Positions 23,301 through 37,100 of a stretch of 64,000 nucleotides of DNA are shown here, piece by piece (position 1 is the stretch's first letter; every line of letters starts with the position of its first letter). The stretch is from contig CM062213.1 in assembly GCA_031216445.1 (NCBI GenBank), positions 13,331,501 to 13,395,500 on the forward strand, written 5' to 3'. The DNA is from Lateolabrax maculatus (lineage: Eukaryota; Chordata; Actinopteri; Acropomatiformes; Lateolabracidae). The notes under the pieces were generated by a model. The model was not told where the DNA came from and searched no databases. It worked only from the letters and a program-made list of their open reading frames with translations. The position numbers were made by a program, and so were the translations under genes.

Positions 23301-26300
23301 TGGGCACCCGTTCACACACAGACTGGTAGTCAAATGACTGCTTGCGGTTGTAGAAGGAGTTGTTGTAGAGAGCGTACATCAAGTAGGGATCAACATCACT
23401 AAAGAACATTCCCACCTGTGGAGAATAAGACGGACTGGTCAAGCTGGGTGTAAAGATTAGTGAGAAACCGTGGTCAGTGTGGCAATTTCTTTATTAACTT
23501 CACCTTGTTCCAGTCATCCTTCTGATTAGACATGATTAAGAATCCACCATCATCTATTAAATAACACAGGAGATCCTGCACACAGAGACAAAAATGGGTT
23601 GTTAATTAGATGAACAAAATGTACAGTGTTATGATGCAGTAGATCGAGCTGAATATGGGAAGCTTATGGAAAGTTTGCAGAGATACTTACATCACTGTTG
23701 GCTTCGCAGTCCATTTCACAGCCCCTGTTTGGTCCACACTGTCGCAGGGAAAAAAAAAATCTAATTAGCAGCTAAACATCTTAGAAAATATTGCTAAAGA
23801 GTTAATCCTAAATAATAAATATAATCTACTTTTTATGTATATTGTGTTACCGTATTGCCTTGACGGTTGTCTGTATGATTGCTGGCAAGAATCTTGAACT
23901 TATCTGTCCAGGCTTCAAGATCAAGTTTTACACCAACCACTGAAAGAAGGAGAAGTTAGGAAAATCATTAAGTCATTAAGCAAGAGTCAAAATGCAAAAA
24001 TGAAAAAGGCAGATGCACATAAAAGCCCCAACAAATAGATGCAGAGCACGGACATGTCCACACAAAGTGGCAATAAATACAAACGCAGACGTGTAATTAT
24101 CTGCTCCTTGGTCTGGAACATTTCCTTTAACATCAATCATCATAGGGATTTTGTCTCGGCTTTCAGAGCTGAGCCCACCTGCAGGTTTGATAGTCTTCCC
24201 TCCCACTGTGATCTCCACAGCTGTGCTGACCAGGATCCCTATGGTGTCGTTCTCTGGGTTCAGCAGCTCGTCCCTGGCTTAAAGAGGGAAACAAATAGAG
24301 AAACAAGCCAGGAGGAGGGTTAGAAAACAAAGAGCCACAAAATGATGAGGTGCAGCATAAGAGATATACAACCCGAGACCAAGAGCATCATTCACCTGTT
24401 CGATAAGGCGCTCGGAAGATATAGCCTTTGTTGTCGAGACTGCGGCGGTAATAGCTGGCATTAAACGGCTCGGGGTCTTCCTCCCAGGTTTCTGAAGCCC
24501 TGGGATTTAAGAACACACAGACTGGAGCTTTAAATCTCTGGTGTGCAAGTCTCCTGCTATACAACATTTGAAGTCTTCAAAACTTACTACTTTAAAAGAG
24601 AGAAACAGCAAAACTAGAGAGCGGCTGCAGTCCAGACACACAGCCTTGATGAGGAGTGCACTTACTTGTTCGGAAAAACTCTTGTTACACCTCCATCTGT
24701 GGCAGCAAACACAGCCAGGAAGCCATATCTAAATGTCAGGATGGAGAAAAGAGATAGAAATCAAGTCAAAAGAAAGAAGTCAAATCTAAAGATAGAGTTC
24801 TCTTTCAGTACTGGCTTATCGCACTTACGTATTTAAGTCTTTATTCTTCCACACTTTCTCGACCAGCTGCCTGATGATGCCAGTGTCCAGAATCAGGTTA
24901 TGAAGGAGCAAATTGTCACCTAAAGTCGATTAGGTAGAGATGACCAAAAAGGGAATATTAACCGCTGTCACAATATCAGTTATATCCACATTAGATGTAG
25001 AATTCTCTTCCCTGAACTCTTTGGATCGTCCATCAACTAGAAAAAAGCTACACCAACTGAAGAGAGGATTTCTAAAACTCACTCAGTCCACTTTTGGTCA
25101 AAATCTAACCAAAGAAATAACAAAAAAAATAATCACACTTGACATACCTGATAATACTAATAATCAGAAATGTTTGTGGATGTACTTTTGCACAATTTTT
25201 TAAAGGGATTTAAGTTTGAAAAGGATACAGCTGTCAACAAATCCCATGAAAAAAAAACAATGCATAAATCTGTCTCTTAATCCTTGGGTCACAAATAAAT
25301 AGTTTAATTTAAAAAAAGGCTAAGTAATTCCCTAAAACAGTGGGGCACTGTCAATTTTACTTAACAGGAGTAAAGGACTGCTTTTTTTAGCACCAGATTA
25401 ATACACACTTGGTGCTATTGTGAGTATAATTGCAGAATGGTGTACTGACACAAAATAAACTAATATGCCAATGTTCATTGTAATGAAGGAAGAGGTTACC
25501 CAGTGCAACAGTTTGTTTTTGTTTTTGGACAACAATGTAGGTTTATGGCACAGAAGAATAAGGTATCAGGCTTTGGCTCCACAGACAAAACTTAATAGTG
25601 GGATAAATTCATTGCTGGTTTTGGTCTTTTCATGGATCTTTTGTTTGATTTGTTGACAAGAAAAATACATAATATCTGCAGCCTTAACCATGAAAGTAAA
25701 TATTAAATTATCTAACCTAAAATAAATAAATTGCTATCCTTGTGTGTGAGCGAAAAGAAATCAAACTCACATTGTTTGGAGTCCGGTGTCACCTTTTCCA
25801 TGAGAGCAATGAAGTTGAGCAGGAACTCAGTGTTGTTGTTGGACAGCTCCAGATCATTGCAGTACTCCCTGAAGGAACAGACGAGGCATTTTAACTCAGA
25901 GAAAGAAGGTAAAAACAAACACGTTTATGCATCATTTGCACTGTGCCTTACTTGTCCTTTATTGAGGTCACACAACACAAAGTGGGATGCATGAACACGT
26001 ACACACGTTACTTGATGCTATCATGTGCAGCATGCATGTCTTAAGGCTTAAATTCCAATACTCTAAGATGGCTGTCAATCAAAACATAATGTGGATTAGA
26101 CTGCAGAACACAATGTTTCAGAATTCATGTTGCAGCTGGAGGCCATGAAGGTTTGATAACAAAACAGCACATGCAAAGAGGATTTTAGTCATTGTTTCAT
26201 ACATACTGAAGCTTTTTTTAGTTTTTCATTTTGTTGTCCAATATCCATTTTACTCTTAACATTAAAGTGTACAACCAAACCAATAACATCTCAATGTATT

Positions 26301-28070
26301 TGTGTAATACAGACATACAACAGCAGCAGCAAACAAAGAAGATTTAATGAGACTTCAATACTTTAATTTACGGAAGAGAATGGGTATATGAAAAAAACAA
26401 TCATTATTGTATTTTCCTTGAATTTGTCACTTTAAGTTAAGACTCAAAATGAAAAATGAATCAATGAAACCAACCACGTTCACACAGTGCAACTCAACAT
26501 CACAAAAGACATAATTTAAGAAAGCAGATGATAGATAGATGTGGAGCCAAACAACAACAAAAAGGTAAGTGGATAGTACATCGAAAGATGTGAAGACAAG
26601 ACCAGAAACTGATGACCATCAATGACAGCAAGCATTCACACACAGGGCTACCTGGGAGCAATGAATACATGTCCTTCAGACTCAAAACTGTTTGGCAGCA
26701 GTGATTCAAAATCTGCAACAGAAAGGGGAAGATTATCCGGGAAGAGCAGTGGGCAGAGCAGTGGGGAGTTGTGGGTAAACAGCAGCTGTTCTTCAGAGGT
26801 GTAGGGACGCAGGAGGGAGTTTACCATAGCAACACTGAGGTATCATGGGAACACTAGCGTTAGCCAATATGGTGCCTAAAATAGAACCTGACTCTCAATG
26901 GACAACTGCTTTAGTTTCATAAGCACTCACACCTTCATTTTTTTTTTTTTTGCCTTTTTGTTTGTCACTTTGCCAACAAACATTTTCTGATTCATTTGGT
27001 TTCAACCTAACATATTTTGGATGTCTGAGAACTGACTTGCAAGACGTGATGTGCCATGAAGGAAGTTCTCAGACAGATTGAACATAATGAGTGCTTTTTG
27101 ATCAGGCAGGCATCAACATGGCCAACTATTGCAGGGGAGGTGGGTGAAGGTCCTGATGGAAGTGGTCACCCCTCAGACTGGCAGGGGAGAGGGCTCACAG
27201 AGACACATAATCAGAGGAAATGCATTGCATTGTGAAGGGCATGTCGAAGGGCAACTTCATTTCATCTATCACAGACAAAACTGAACACAAAATATCAACC
27301 ACTCAACAGTCTGCGATGAATCCAACATGTTATTTTCTCATTACGTCATGACCTGTAACTGTGTACAGCAGAGGAATGAAATGTTTTAATTTTAGAAAGT
27401 CTAAAATAGAGTGCCCAGGTAGTTTTCCGCCCACAATGCCGTGCACATCCGGGGTCAGGTTTACTGAGGAAGTGTTGGGCCATGCCCCTGGCAGTCTGAG
27501 GGGTGAGGAGGGAGGGAAACAAGCTGATGGAGACAGGGAGTACAGAGGGACGACACAGGAGTCAGGCGCTGAGCCAGGCGGCACCCTGACACCTGACAAC
27601 ATGGGAGGACCTGGCTGGGCACAGTTCAGCCCGGAAGGGTCAGTCTGCAGGCTGCAACATCTCCAGCTATAGACGAGATGCCACGGCAGCTAACAAACGT
27701 TAAATAAGTGTTTATTTTAATATGATCAATTATCAATCAAGTATAGCTACGTTAAAATATTATGCCCACAAGCAATCCCTATTTACCTTACTAAACATAA
27801 ATAGCAGTACTTACATGATATGCATTGATACATTGTTATGCTAAGGAGTAGCACTACTAAATTAATATTTAGTGTGTTAATGTGTTTGCCTACATTATGA
27901 CAATTTTACAGCAAATAATTAAAAATCTTTTATGTTGAGCACAATTTTTTAAAAATTGATCTAGCTATTGCACTAATAAGAGGGAGTTTTTTTTATCTAA
28001 TTAAAGATCTGTCAATACCTGACCTGTGAGAATTAGTTATGACATTTATTAACTGACACTGTAAGAAAAA

Positions 28071-28109
<39 letters not shown>

Positions 28110-31100
28110 AGAAGGTGAAAGAGAAATGGAGAAAGAAGATGAGTAAAAGAGAGAAATATGGTTGAAGGAAATGTGAAGAAAGTGAAAGAAAGAAACACAG
28201 AAATAGAAAGAGAAAGGAGGCAGACACAACCCATTTGGAGCTATCCACAGAAGGAAAAGGATTAGGAGGGGGGGGGACAAAAGACAAGTTTTAACAGAGA
28301 ACATGAATATCTGTCTTCCTTGGGTGCAGTAGGCATTTTTATTTTTGCTTCTGGAGCAGCGGATACGTGAGGAGGAGGGTGAGATTGTGGACCAGAGGAG
28401 CCATCGTGAGAGATGTGGGATCTGAGCTGCAGCAAGAGGGTGAAGAGGAGAAGGAGGGATAAAAGAAGGAAGAGGAGGAGGAAAAAGAGGAAAAGGGAGG
28501 AAGTCCTGAAGGCAAGACGAGCAGGAACAGAGGCAAGCAGGCTAGGACAGGTGAGGGTAGGAGGGGGGCAGCAGGAAGAGGTTCAGGACGAGAGGTGTGG
28601 GAAGGAGGCAGCGGTAGGGAGTAGGAAGTAAAGGTAGGGAACGTGGACCAATATGGAGTATACTTGCCCTTGGTGTATGGCACTGTGTGGATCCATCAGA
28701 GAAGGAGTGAGCAAGAAAAGAAACAGGGGATCGGGTGGGAAGGGGGGATCACAGACAATATTTTATTCAATTACTGTTTGAATAAAAATATTGTTTTCTT
28801 GAAAGAAAGAAACCAATTTAAGTCAAACAAGACAAGAGAGAAAAAAGAAATGAGGAGCAAACATCTTATTTGCAAGAGCAAACGAGGGAACGGAAAACCA
28901 ACGGCAGAAAGGAAAAAACTGGGAAATCCAGGAAAGGAAAACAATAAAGACAAAACCAGTAATTGTGAGAGATAACCATGGTCAAACAAAAAATAAATCA
29001 AATGAAACAGGAAAAGAAGGGAGTAACAGGGTCTGGACAAAGAAAGAATGAGAGAGACAACATGTGTCCCCATTCAAACCCACAAAAACCCAAACTCCCA
29101 CATTTGACGAGCCCTTATCCCGGGCCGTGTGGGAGTTTATACACTGAATGATTCCAAAGCTGAGAAACATCTCACATAATCAAAAAAAAAAAAAAAAAAA
29201 AACTTTAAAAAAACTTAATCACACACATAACAGAAGGAAAGTTCCCGAAATCATAAAACTTATCATAAGGAGTGAAAAGCATGCATGTTTTCACAGTTTT
29301 TCAGAACATTGAATACTTTGAACACAGATGCTTCAGAATCATTACTTGGTGGAGAAGAGGCGAGAGCATTTGGCAAAAAAAATAATAGCACAAAGGTCAC
29401 CATTATTTTCACCTGAGTAACACAGTAAAACCACAGCTTTCACCTTTCTGTCAGTTCAGTTATTTTTTTCTTCAGCCAGTGTGAAGAAAAAACATCACCA
29501 TTTTACAGCACAGCATGAAGACAGGAGGGAACAGGGGGCAGTAGAGGAGTCGGGGGACTCAGGTATGATCCTGCCTATCAGAGAGCGTTGAGAAGGGGGA
29601 GGGGAGGGGAGGGGGGGGGGGCAGGCGTCTCTGCTCGGACACTCCCTATGATGATGTTGGAGACCCAGGACAAAGGACTGAATAAGAGCATAAGGTCATA
29701 TTTGGGAGAGAGAGAGAGAGAGAGAGAGGAGGAAAGAGTGGAAAGAGAGAAAAAGAAGACGAGAGACAGAGAGCGAAGGATGCTGGGTATTCCTGGGTAC
29801 TTACACTGCACCTGAAGGATCTGGTCGCTCAGGTTGGCCTTGATGTGGTTCTCACTATATGTGGGCAGTACCAACCCTAGACTGAGGTAATGAGGCAGAT
29901 GCAGAGAGGAACACGTTATGAATGCACATATGAACTCTCGAACATACAGACACACACACACAGCCGGTCCCGCTGCCCTGTAGGCACAACTAGTTTAAAA
30001 GGTCCCATGAAATTATATCAGTTCTTCTTTAGTTCAGATTTTGAAGCAGGTCATTAAACAGTTAGATAATTTGAAAGGTACCCTGTGGAGTTTTTGACCA
30101 CTAGTAGCGCAAATGGGTAATGTTTTTATTAAAGATCTAGTTTTGTTTGTATGTGTGCACACGCTCACACAAGGATACACGAAAATGTGGTGATGTGATA
30201 CACATTCTTGCCAATGGTTTCATACTCCTCCACTGATTGTCAGGTGGCGGCAATGTGCAGAGAAACGTAGCGATGTGCCAGCAACAGGTTGTGAAGAGGA
30301 AGACTGTTAGCAGGTAAACATGGATATAAACAATGTAGAATTCAAAATACTTCTGAAATCTGCTTTCCAAATGTTTTGTGAGGAAGGAAACACATTATCC
30401 ACCTTTTTTAGACCTCAGAAGAAACATAACCTTGTCAACAAGCAAACTACTCGGTACCTTTAAGTAGTGTATAATAAGATGGGCTATTAGTTATGTAGAA
30501 AGTCAGTTTCATTTAATGGGACAAGCAGCACGTTCCTGCCTGATCTAGTTAAAGATTTGTGAAGATTTCCTAGGTTATACTTTTGAATTACACCCAGCAG
30601 TGCAGCATGAATAGTCAGAATACACATCTAGCAGGTCCTCGATCAGCAACCCTGCTGTGAAAGGGTTCATTTGTCACAATCTGGCCTTAAGTCAGTGACA
30701 CAAATAGGCTTGATTGTGTTCTATATGCATTTTTAAAGTATTTTAACCAAAATGAAATGAGGACCAAGTAACATTAAACCAGCATTAACAGACTATTAGG
30801 TAATTTGTTGGAAGGGCAAGTTGTAAACACAGCACAGACACATTATCACCTTATAAAGTTAATAACAAACATGTCCATTTACACTTACAGGGTAGAAACC
30901 GTGACAATGCACTGAAGGATGCTACAAAGCTCTGCAGTGAAGGGTGAGTTTGTCAGTAAGATGACCCCTTTTGTATTACATGTAGTAATTTTAATAAATT
31001 ATTAAAATAATAATAGCAGCTTTAAGTTTTAGTTTCTGTTTAAGTGAAAATATGAAAGGTTTTTAACTAATGCTCCAAATAAAAGAGAAATATTAGTTTT

Positions 31101-34100
31101 ACTTTGCAAAGGTCATCACTATGGCATCGTAGTTTGATCTACATGTGCTTTTTGTAATACTAAATGTTTACGATTCTACCAAGGCCAGAAATTTAAGAGA
31201 AGAAAATAGAATTACATGTCCCATCTCTTAATCTGTGGTGCCATACAAAGCTAAAATATAACTCAGTAAGAGGATTAATTGGAACAGATAGAAAATCAGG
31301 CTGTGACAGTATCAGGTTCAGACTGAACCACAGCTGCAGTCGACTATCTCTAATATAAAGCTAATTTAGATTTAAAGAAACATTCAACATCCCGTTTTAT
31401 GATCAAATAAAACCCCATGTCCTGCCTTAAACTGTAAGTGTAGGATGCATGTCAGAATAAAGCTTTGAATGTCTGGTTAGGGCTAGATTTGACTGGTGTA
31501 CGCAACAACAGTGACACAAGAGGATTGTTAAATACACTGGAATTTCCCTTTGAGTTGAATATTAATAGAATTGTGCAGAGAAAGCCTCATATGGACTCAG
31601 CAAGGACCAGGCACGCTGCCAAGAGATGTAATAAAAAACACACATCAGGCATTTGTAGGAGTTTGGAATATAATAAACTGTTATTTTCCAAGTGTTGCCT
31701 GGAGGTTAATGTCATTATGATGCAAACTCTAATGTTCAAGCAAGTTTTGAAAATAATAAACTATGCAATTAATTTGTGCTTAGAGAACTATTGAAGATTT
31801 TTATGAGAGAAGAAAAACAGGTCTTTAATTTGGGTGATTCAGATGAATCATTTAATGCAAATACAGAAGTCAAATGAGCAAGTTGCCTTTATTCAGTGAT
31901 AAATTTAGTCTCTTCTCCAAATGCTTGATAGGGCAGCTACAGTTAACAAATAGTTCTGGTTGATTAACAGCTGTGAAACTATAAATCTCAGGCTTGTGAC
32001 TCAAACTGGACAAACCAAAAGTATCAAAGCTGGACTCACAGGTTCAAGTTGTGCAATCTTTTGGTCTGAAGTCAGGTGATCCATGTTTGATTTCAAACCT
32101 ACCTGTAATCTGTACCGTTCACAGGCGTCCATGTGTACGTCCGTGTGGCCTCGTCGATGTACCTCTGTTGACAACCACAAATAGACTCTGATAAGTAACA
32201 CTGTCACATCCTCAGCACATGTCTCTCCCCATGATTGAAGGGAAACAACAGATCCCAAACATACTGGGTGATTCAGATTCATTACAACACCATTCCGGAA
32301 GGGGCTACTTTGGATCATGATTGAGTCTCATATATTGATGACTTGCCTCATCAACTGACTTAATGAGCGTCTTGATTTTCTTATGCCCTGGTTTGCCATC
32401 AATCATCTGTCGACGGATCTGAAAAGCGAGAAAGAGGGAGAGAGAGATGCTGCAGAGTGATAAGGCATACGGATACATAAGAAGGGAAAAACAAATGACA
32501 AATAAACAGATATTAAGGACCTATATTAATACACAATTTTATGGTAATGATGATGTTTCAGCTAGGTTGTTTTTACCTCCTCCTTGTTGCTGTCCTCCAG
32601 CTCTGCGTCCAGAAAGTCCAGAGTGACGGGCTCCCTGAAGTTAATGATCTGGACAGAGAGAGAAAGCAGGGGAAGACGGAGGGGGAGGGTCAACATCAGT
32701 CAGCAGGAATAACGTCCAAATTTAGCTTCAAAATCAGAAGCACGTAAACTCATTAGATGCAGGCCGGCATTCATAGTTGGACCTACTTTGGGTCGCAGGT
32801 TGGGGTGCAGCAGTACGTAGCCATTTGGGTCAATAGCAAAAGTGTAGCCATTGGCTCCAAGCTGTGCAGAAAGAGTGAATGAGGATGTGATTTAATCATC
32901 ACTATGAATGTGATATGATGGTGATACTTAGTGTACAACAAGCTCACCCTGTATGTAGGTGTCTTCCTTTTGATTTCGTTGATTGCAATATCTACTCCCA
33001 TGACCCCGAGGATGAGCTGGTTCTGCAGGGAGAACATATGAGGCAATTATTAGCATTTTTATCCACAACTCCACTGGCATCAGAGAATCACGCAGAGCTA
33101 GTAGCTGTGCCGTGAGATTACTAAGAACATCTCCATGCAATCTTTGACTTATCACTTTCTATGCAATCTGATTAGTCCATATTTTTTACAGTCTATCTTA
33201 AACTGAGACGGTCTGCAGCAGCATCACTGCTTTAAGCCTGTGTGATAAGCTCAGAGTAAACACTTTGGTCATGGATACTGAAAGCTGAATGCATCTGTGC
33301 TCTCTGGATGATAATAGATACTACAGATGGGTGGTTGTGATGTCTGTTGTCACCTCCGGGGGGAGGTGTTGCCTAGAAGAGCAGCAGCTGGGTGGACGAC
33401 ATTACAAATGACTGATGATGGTCAAACAGCAGAGGGACACAACACCAACTCCTGTTTCTGTTTAAATAACCATATATATGTGTAGCCTTTACCGCATGAA
33501 GGTAAATACTAACACAAATTATTTGTTGGGGTATGAGTCATACTGTTTGCGTAAGTGAAAAAAGTCCAGCTATTTTAAGCTCCATATCTTGTATTGCAGT
33601 GCTGTTTTTACCCGAGAGCTGAAAGTATCAGCAGTGAGGTTGAAGACTGGCATCGTCCCAGTGATGACAAGGCCCAAACCCTGATAAAACATTTTGAAAT
33701 ACAATTAAAAATATTTAGTTATGTTTTAAAACATCTTTACATATTGTGTAATTAAACACTGCAACAGATAAATCGACTGAAATTTAAACTCAGTAAAAAA
33801 AAACTACCTGTGGCATTTTGTGTTTAATAATAATATGTGATAACATAATCTTAAAAAAAACAGAGTACCAGAAACTGGGGTTTTATTTGGATAAATATAA
33901 GTCTAATTAAACACAGAATTACAAAATTGCATTAGTTTGCAGAAGTAATATTTAGAAAATCATACAAGGTTACTTTAAGAGTTAATAATATAAAATGTCT
34001 TCTTAAGTTCTCTCTCACCAGAGCATCCTGGTAGACGTTTGTCCACTGCACCTGCTTGGCTTTAGGCCCAGCCAGCACCATGGGACGACCCAGGACATCC

Positions 34101-37100
34101 AGGTACTCCTGCAACAACAAAAACACACATGCTAGGATGACCACACACAATAAACACACATAATCAAACAGACGTTTATAGTGGTTGTCATGTTCAGGCG
34201 TTAAAAGCAGAGAGCTGGAAGAGCCTTCCGACGTTCATCGGTCATAAAACTATAAGACCCTGACCGGCCTCCTCTCTGTCACCACATAAACCAGTCGGCC
34301 ACCAGCAGCAGCATCCCGGTCCTGCCGAGCCATAAAGCCTCCAGTCCTGAGACACTCAAGGCCGTTTTTCATCATTATGAAGGAGCTATTAAAAACACAT
34401 TAAGGGTGTCAGTGGCACGACGTGCAAACAGGCCATTCTCCCAGAGGCTCTACTGTCATCGGTGGCACTGTGGGAATGTCCCACAGCGTTTGTGAATAGA
34501 GGTGAGGGGTTAAGTCTACTAGTAATACATCATTTGCACTATATTCTTTTGTTCCCAAGAGCCTCCTCGCACAACAGCTGAGATGTCTTTTTTGTAAACA
34601 ACCTATTGATCCATGTCATTTTAGAGAGGGCATGTAATTGGTAATACTATTGAGTGAGTGACCTCATCACATATGAAGCAACCACACAGTTTGGAGGGAA
34701 AAAAGCCTGCCGGGGATGGGACGATCGCACTGTGAGCCTTCAGTTTCTTGTTACTATAAAGGCCTGAGACAGCAAAATTATTCTCTAATTAAACTGACTG
34801 TGTATAATTCATTCATTCATTCAACAGCTCCAGATCTCTCCTCAGTACCCTATTCAGCAGGCGGTGAGTTACAAAGCCAAATGTCTATCTGTATGTATCA
34901 ACACAATATAGTCAAATGTAAAAACAGGATCAGTGGAATTGCAGCAGCTCTCAACACACAAAAGGGGCGTCCTGTATAAGCACACAGCTATTTCAGTATT
35001 ATGCTTTTGACCGTTTGTTTTTCCATCGCCTCAACAGTGAGGTGCTGACAGGCGTAACCTATTCTATTATTAGCTCAATAAAAGTCTGGTTTAACGCGCC
35101 ACAGGGAGATATTCCATCAGGGCAATGACAGCCAGACCTTTTCATGGGATATAGGGGAAATTTTCCGCCTGGCAAGAACAATCTAGGAAACATAAAAAGT
35201 CAGAAACTGGAGATATGTGATCCAAAGAAACCAGAATCATATAGACTCCAGCAGCATCCCTGCACGTTGATTAAATGCTATTGCCTCCCCGGGTGCCGTA
35301 ACAAGCATAGTCACAGAAAGTAAACTCATCAGTATGTTCCCTCGAGAGACAAACATCCAGACTAAAGCCTGGCCTGTTTCGTTGCTCCAATGAGATCCTA
35401 CACAAAGATGGATAAAATAAGTCACTAAAAATAAAACTTCAGTTACAGATAACCACGAAGAAACACAATTTTCAAAACTATTCCACTCTTCCTACATAAT
35501 CGCATGACTCATATAATGAGTCAAATAATATTTTTTGCCATCTGTCGTCCATGTCTTATTTGAATGTTGCCATCTTAATCAAGTGAGACTATGTGATGAG
35601 TGTGCGATGTTGAATGGCAGAGTACGATTAAATAATGTGTCTTCTGGGCATATACAGAGAGCTGTAGTCACCCACCTTCAGAAAACCTATTAGAATAAGT
35701 GGCAGTTCTCAGAATATAAATATGCCAGACTTAATGGAACAGCTGACAGTATATTCTGGGGCCTGATCGCTCACCGGGGCTGAGGGGGTGGGAGGAGGAC
35801 ATGGGGGAGGAGGGGTGTGCAGTAGCTCCCCCACCCCCAGCAACTCAGTCAATTTCTACAGTTGGAATGAGGTTATCCCAAGGGCCTCTAGAAACTCGTA
35901 GTGCCTAAAGCAAATGTAGGGGGTGGCAGGAGGGCCCTTGGTGTGTGTGTGTGTCTGTGTGTGTGTGTGTGACAGAGAGCGAAAGAAAGAGCTAGAAAGC
36001 GATCTGAAAGTCTACTTTCGAGCATCCAGAAACATTATAACAGAAAGACCACAGCTCCATTTGTTATCACTCCATCTCCAACTCACTCTCTCTCATGTCA
36101 CTTCCTTTCTGTAGTCATCCAGCTGTGTTGTCTTTTGTCCCTTTGCTATGGAATACTTAAAAGCATATCTACAATCTGTATCATTATCATCAAAGCAGCC
36201 ATGAAGGAAGAATGGACCAGCTTCTTGCTTAAACATGCTTATGTGTGTTTTTTGTGGATACCTAAAGGTGTATTCAGTAGCTGGTACACATATATCTTAC
36301 CTGGGTGTTGATTCTGATGGCTCCAATCGATGGGATTTCAAAGTAGTAACCTGAAGATTAAAAGAGACGAGAATCAATACACTATTTCAACAGAAAGCTC
36401 ACATCCAGCCTGCTTCATGGTGCCTGCCTGTGTCATATTCTGACTACATTTTCAAGAGTTAAACAGTCATGGTTTGTACAAAAGCAATCCATTTGTAGAT
36501 TGGAGTCTAATCTCTTCTCTGTTATTAGGTACATGTAATGCCATCATCTCGAGTTGATGATGTTGGGCCTAGCTGGCATAATAGAGCTTGTGGCCATTGA
36601 CCTCTCCGCACTCGTGGTTGTGCTGTAGGATGTAAATGTGGAGACACATTGGGAATGCTGAGCCCCAAGGCACTGCTGCTGCTGATTAGGAATGGAGGAG
36701 AGTGACCGACTGGGTCAATAACCACGCCGCTCCCCAAGTTATTAAAGCCATGAGTGTTTATACAAAGATCCGCGAAATGGAGACTGCATCCCCAGAATGT
36801 TAAAAGGCAGAGATGACTCTCATTATTTTGATACATTATGCACTTTGCCACAGTGGTTTGTGTCGAGACTTGCCTTCTCTGTCTCATTAACTTGTGTATG
36901 TGAGCATGCAAACATTATGTTCTCACATACACGCACACATGATCTACGGCTCACATGCGCGCGCGCACACACACGCGCGCGCACACAGGGCAGAGCTATT
37001 TGTTATAGTTTTGTTCAGAGCAGTAGTTTGTCCCAGTGCTTTTGGCAGCTTGCCTGAGAGGTGGCATCTGTGGTTGTAGGGCAAAGCTCGGTGAAGAGAG

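Larger units (their letters stand above)
20349..24728 (-). other. cacna2d2: cacna2d2 exons A20-A32: C-terminal Cache repeat, delta peptide, membrane attachment
   Basis: Exons 24728-24666, 24499-24396, 24277-24179, 23939-23851, 23738-23691, 23575-23504, 23415-23263, 23081-23029, 22859-22804, 22218-22095, 21827-21718, 21476-21394 and 20471-20349. They carry YGFLAVFAATDGGVTRVFP, EPFNASYYRRSLDN, GILVSTAVEITVGGKTIKPA, LDLEAWTDKFKILASN, CGPNRGCEMDCEANSD, DDGGFLIMSNQKDDWNK, PTIADFVNLAWWTSAAAW, ILQDCGNCSRLIHAKR, NTNLLFVVAEKLPCNTCE, ARYRKGPSTCFDNNN and the hydrophobic tail ending SLLH. The cysteine-rich patches match the disulfide-linked delta peptide. Confidence 0.95.
24829..29881 (-). other. cacna2d2: cacna2d2 exons A16-A19: central region
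   Basis: Exons 29881-29805, 26712-26652, 25868-25771 and 24919-24829 encode LGLVLPTYSENHIKANLSD, SFESEGHVFIAPREYCNDLE, NNNTEFLLNFIALMEKVTPD and LILDTGIIRQLVEKVWKNKD. The junction QVQ-YFESLL between the first two is direct, so no extra exon is needed in the 3.1-kb intron that holds a long polypurine tract. Confidence 0.94.
32103..36350 (-). other. cacna2d2: cacna2d2 exons A8-A15: Cache-type repeats
   Basis: Exons 36350-36301, 34108-34019, 33680-33612, 33022-32948, 32861-32787, 32648-32577, 32418-32347 and 32164-32103. Products include [95 protein letters not shown] and REPVTLDFLDAELED. These are the double-Cache region of alpha2delta proteins. The exon ending at 32347 has a GC donor (GATGAG|GCAAGT). 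Six of the eight exons are 62-75 bases, a compact cluster. Confidence 0.94.

Noticed and set aside
28339..28683. Serine/proline-rich minus-strand open frames
   Set aside because: Produced by the polypurine tract; composition-driven.
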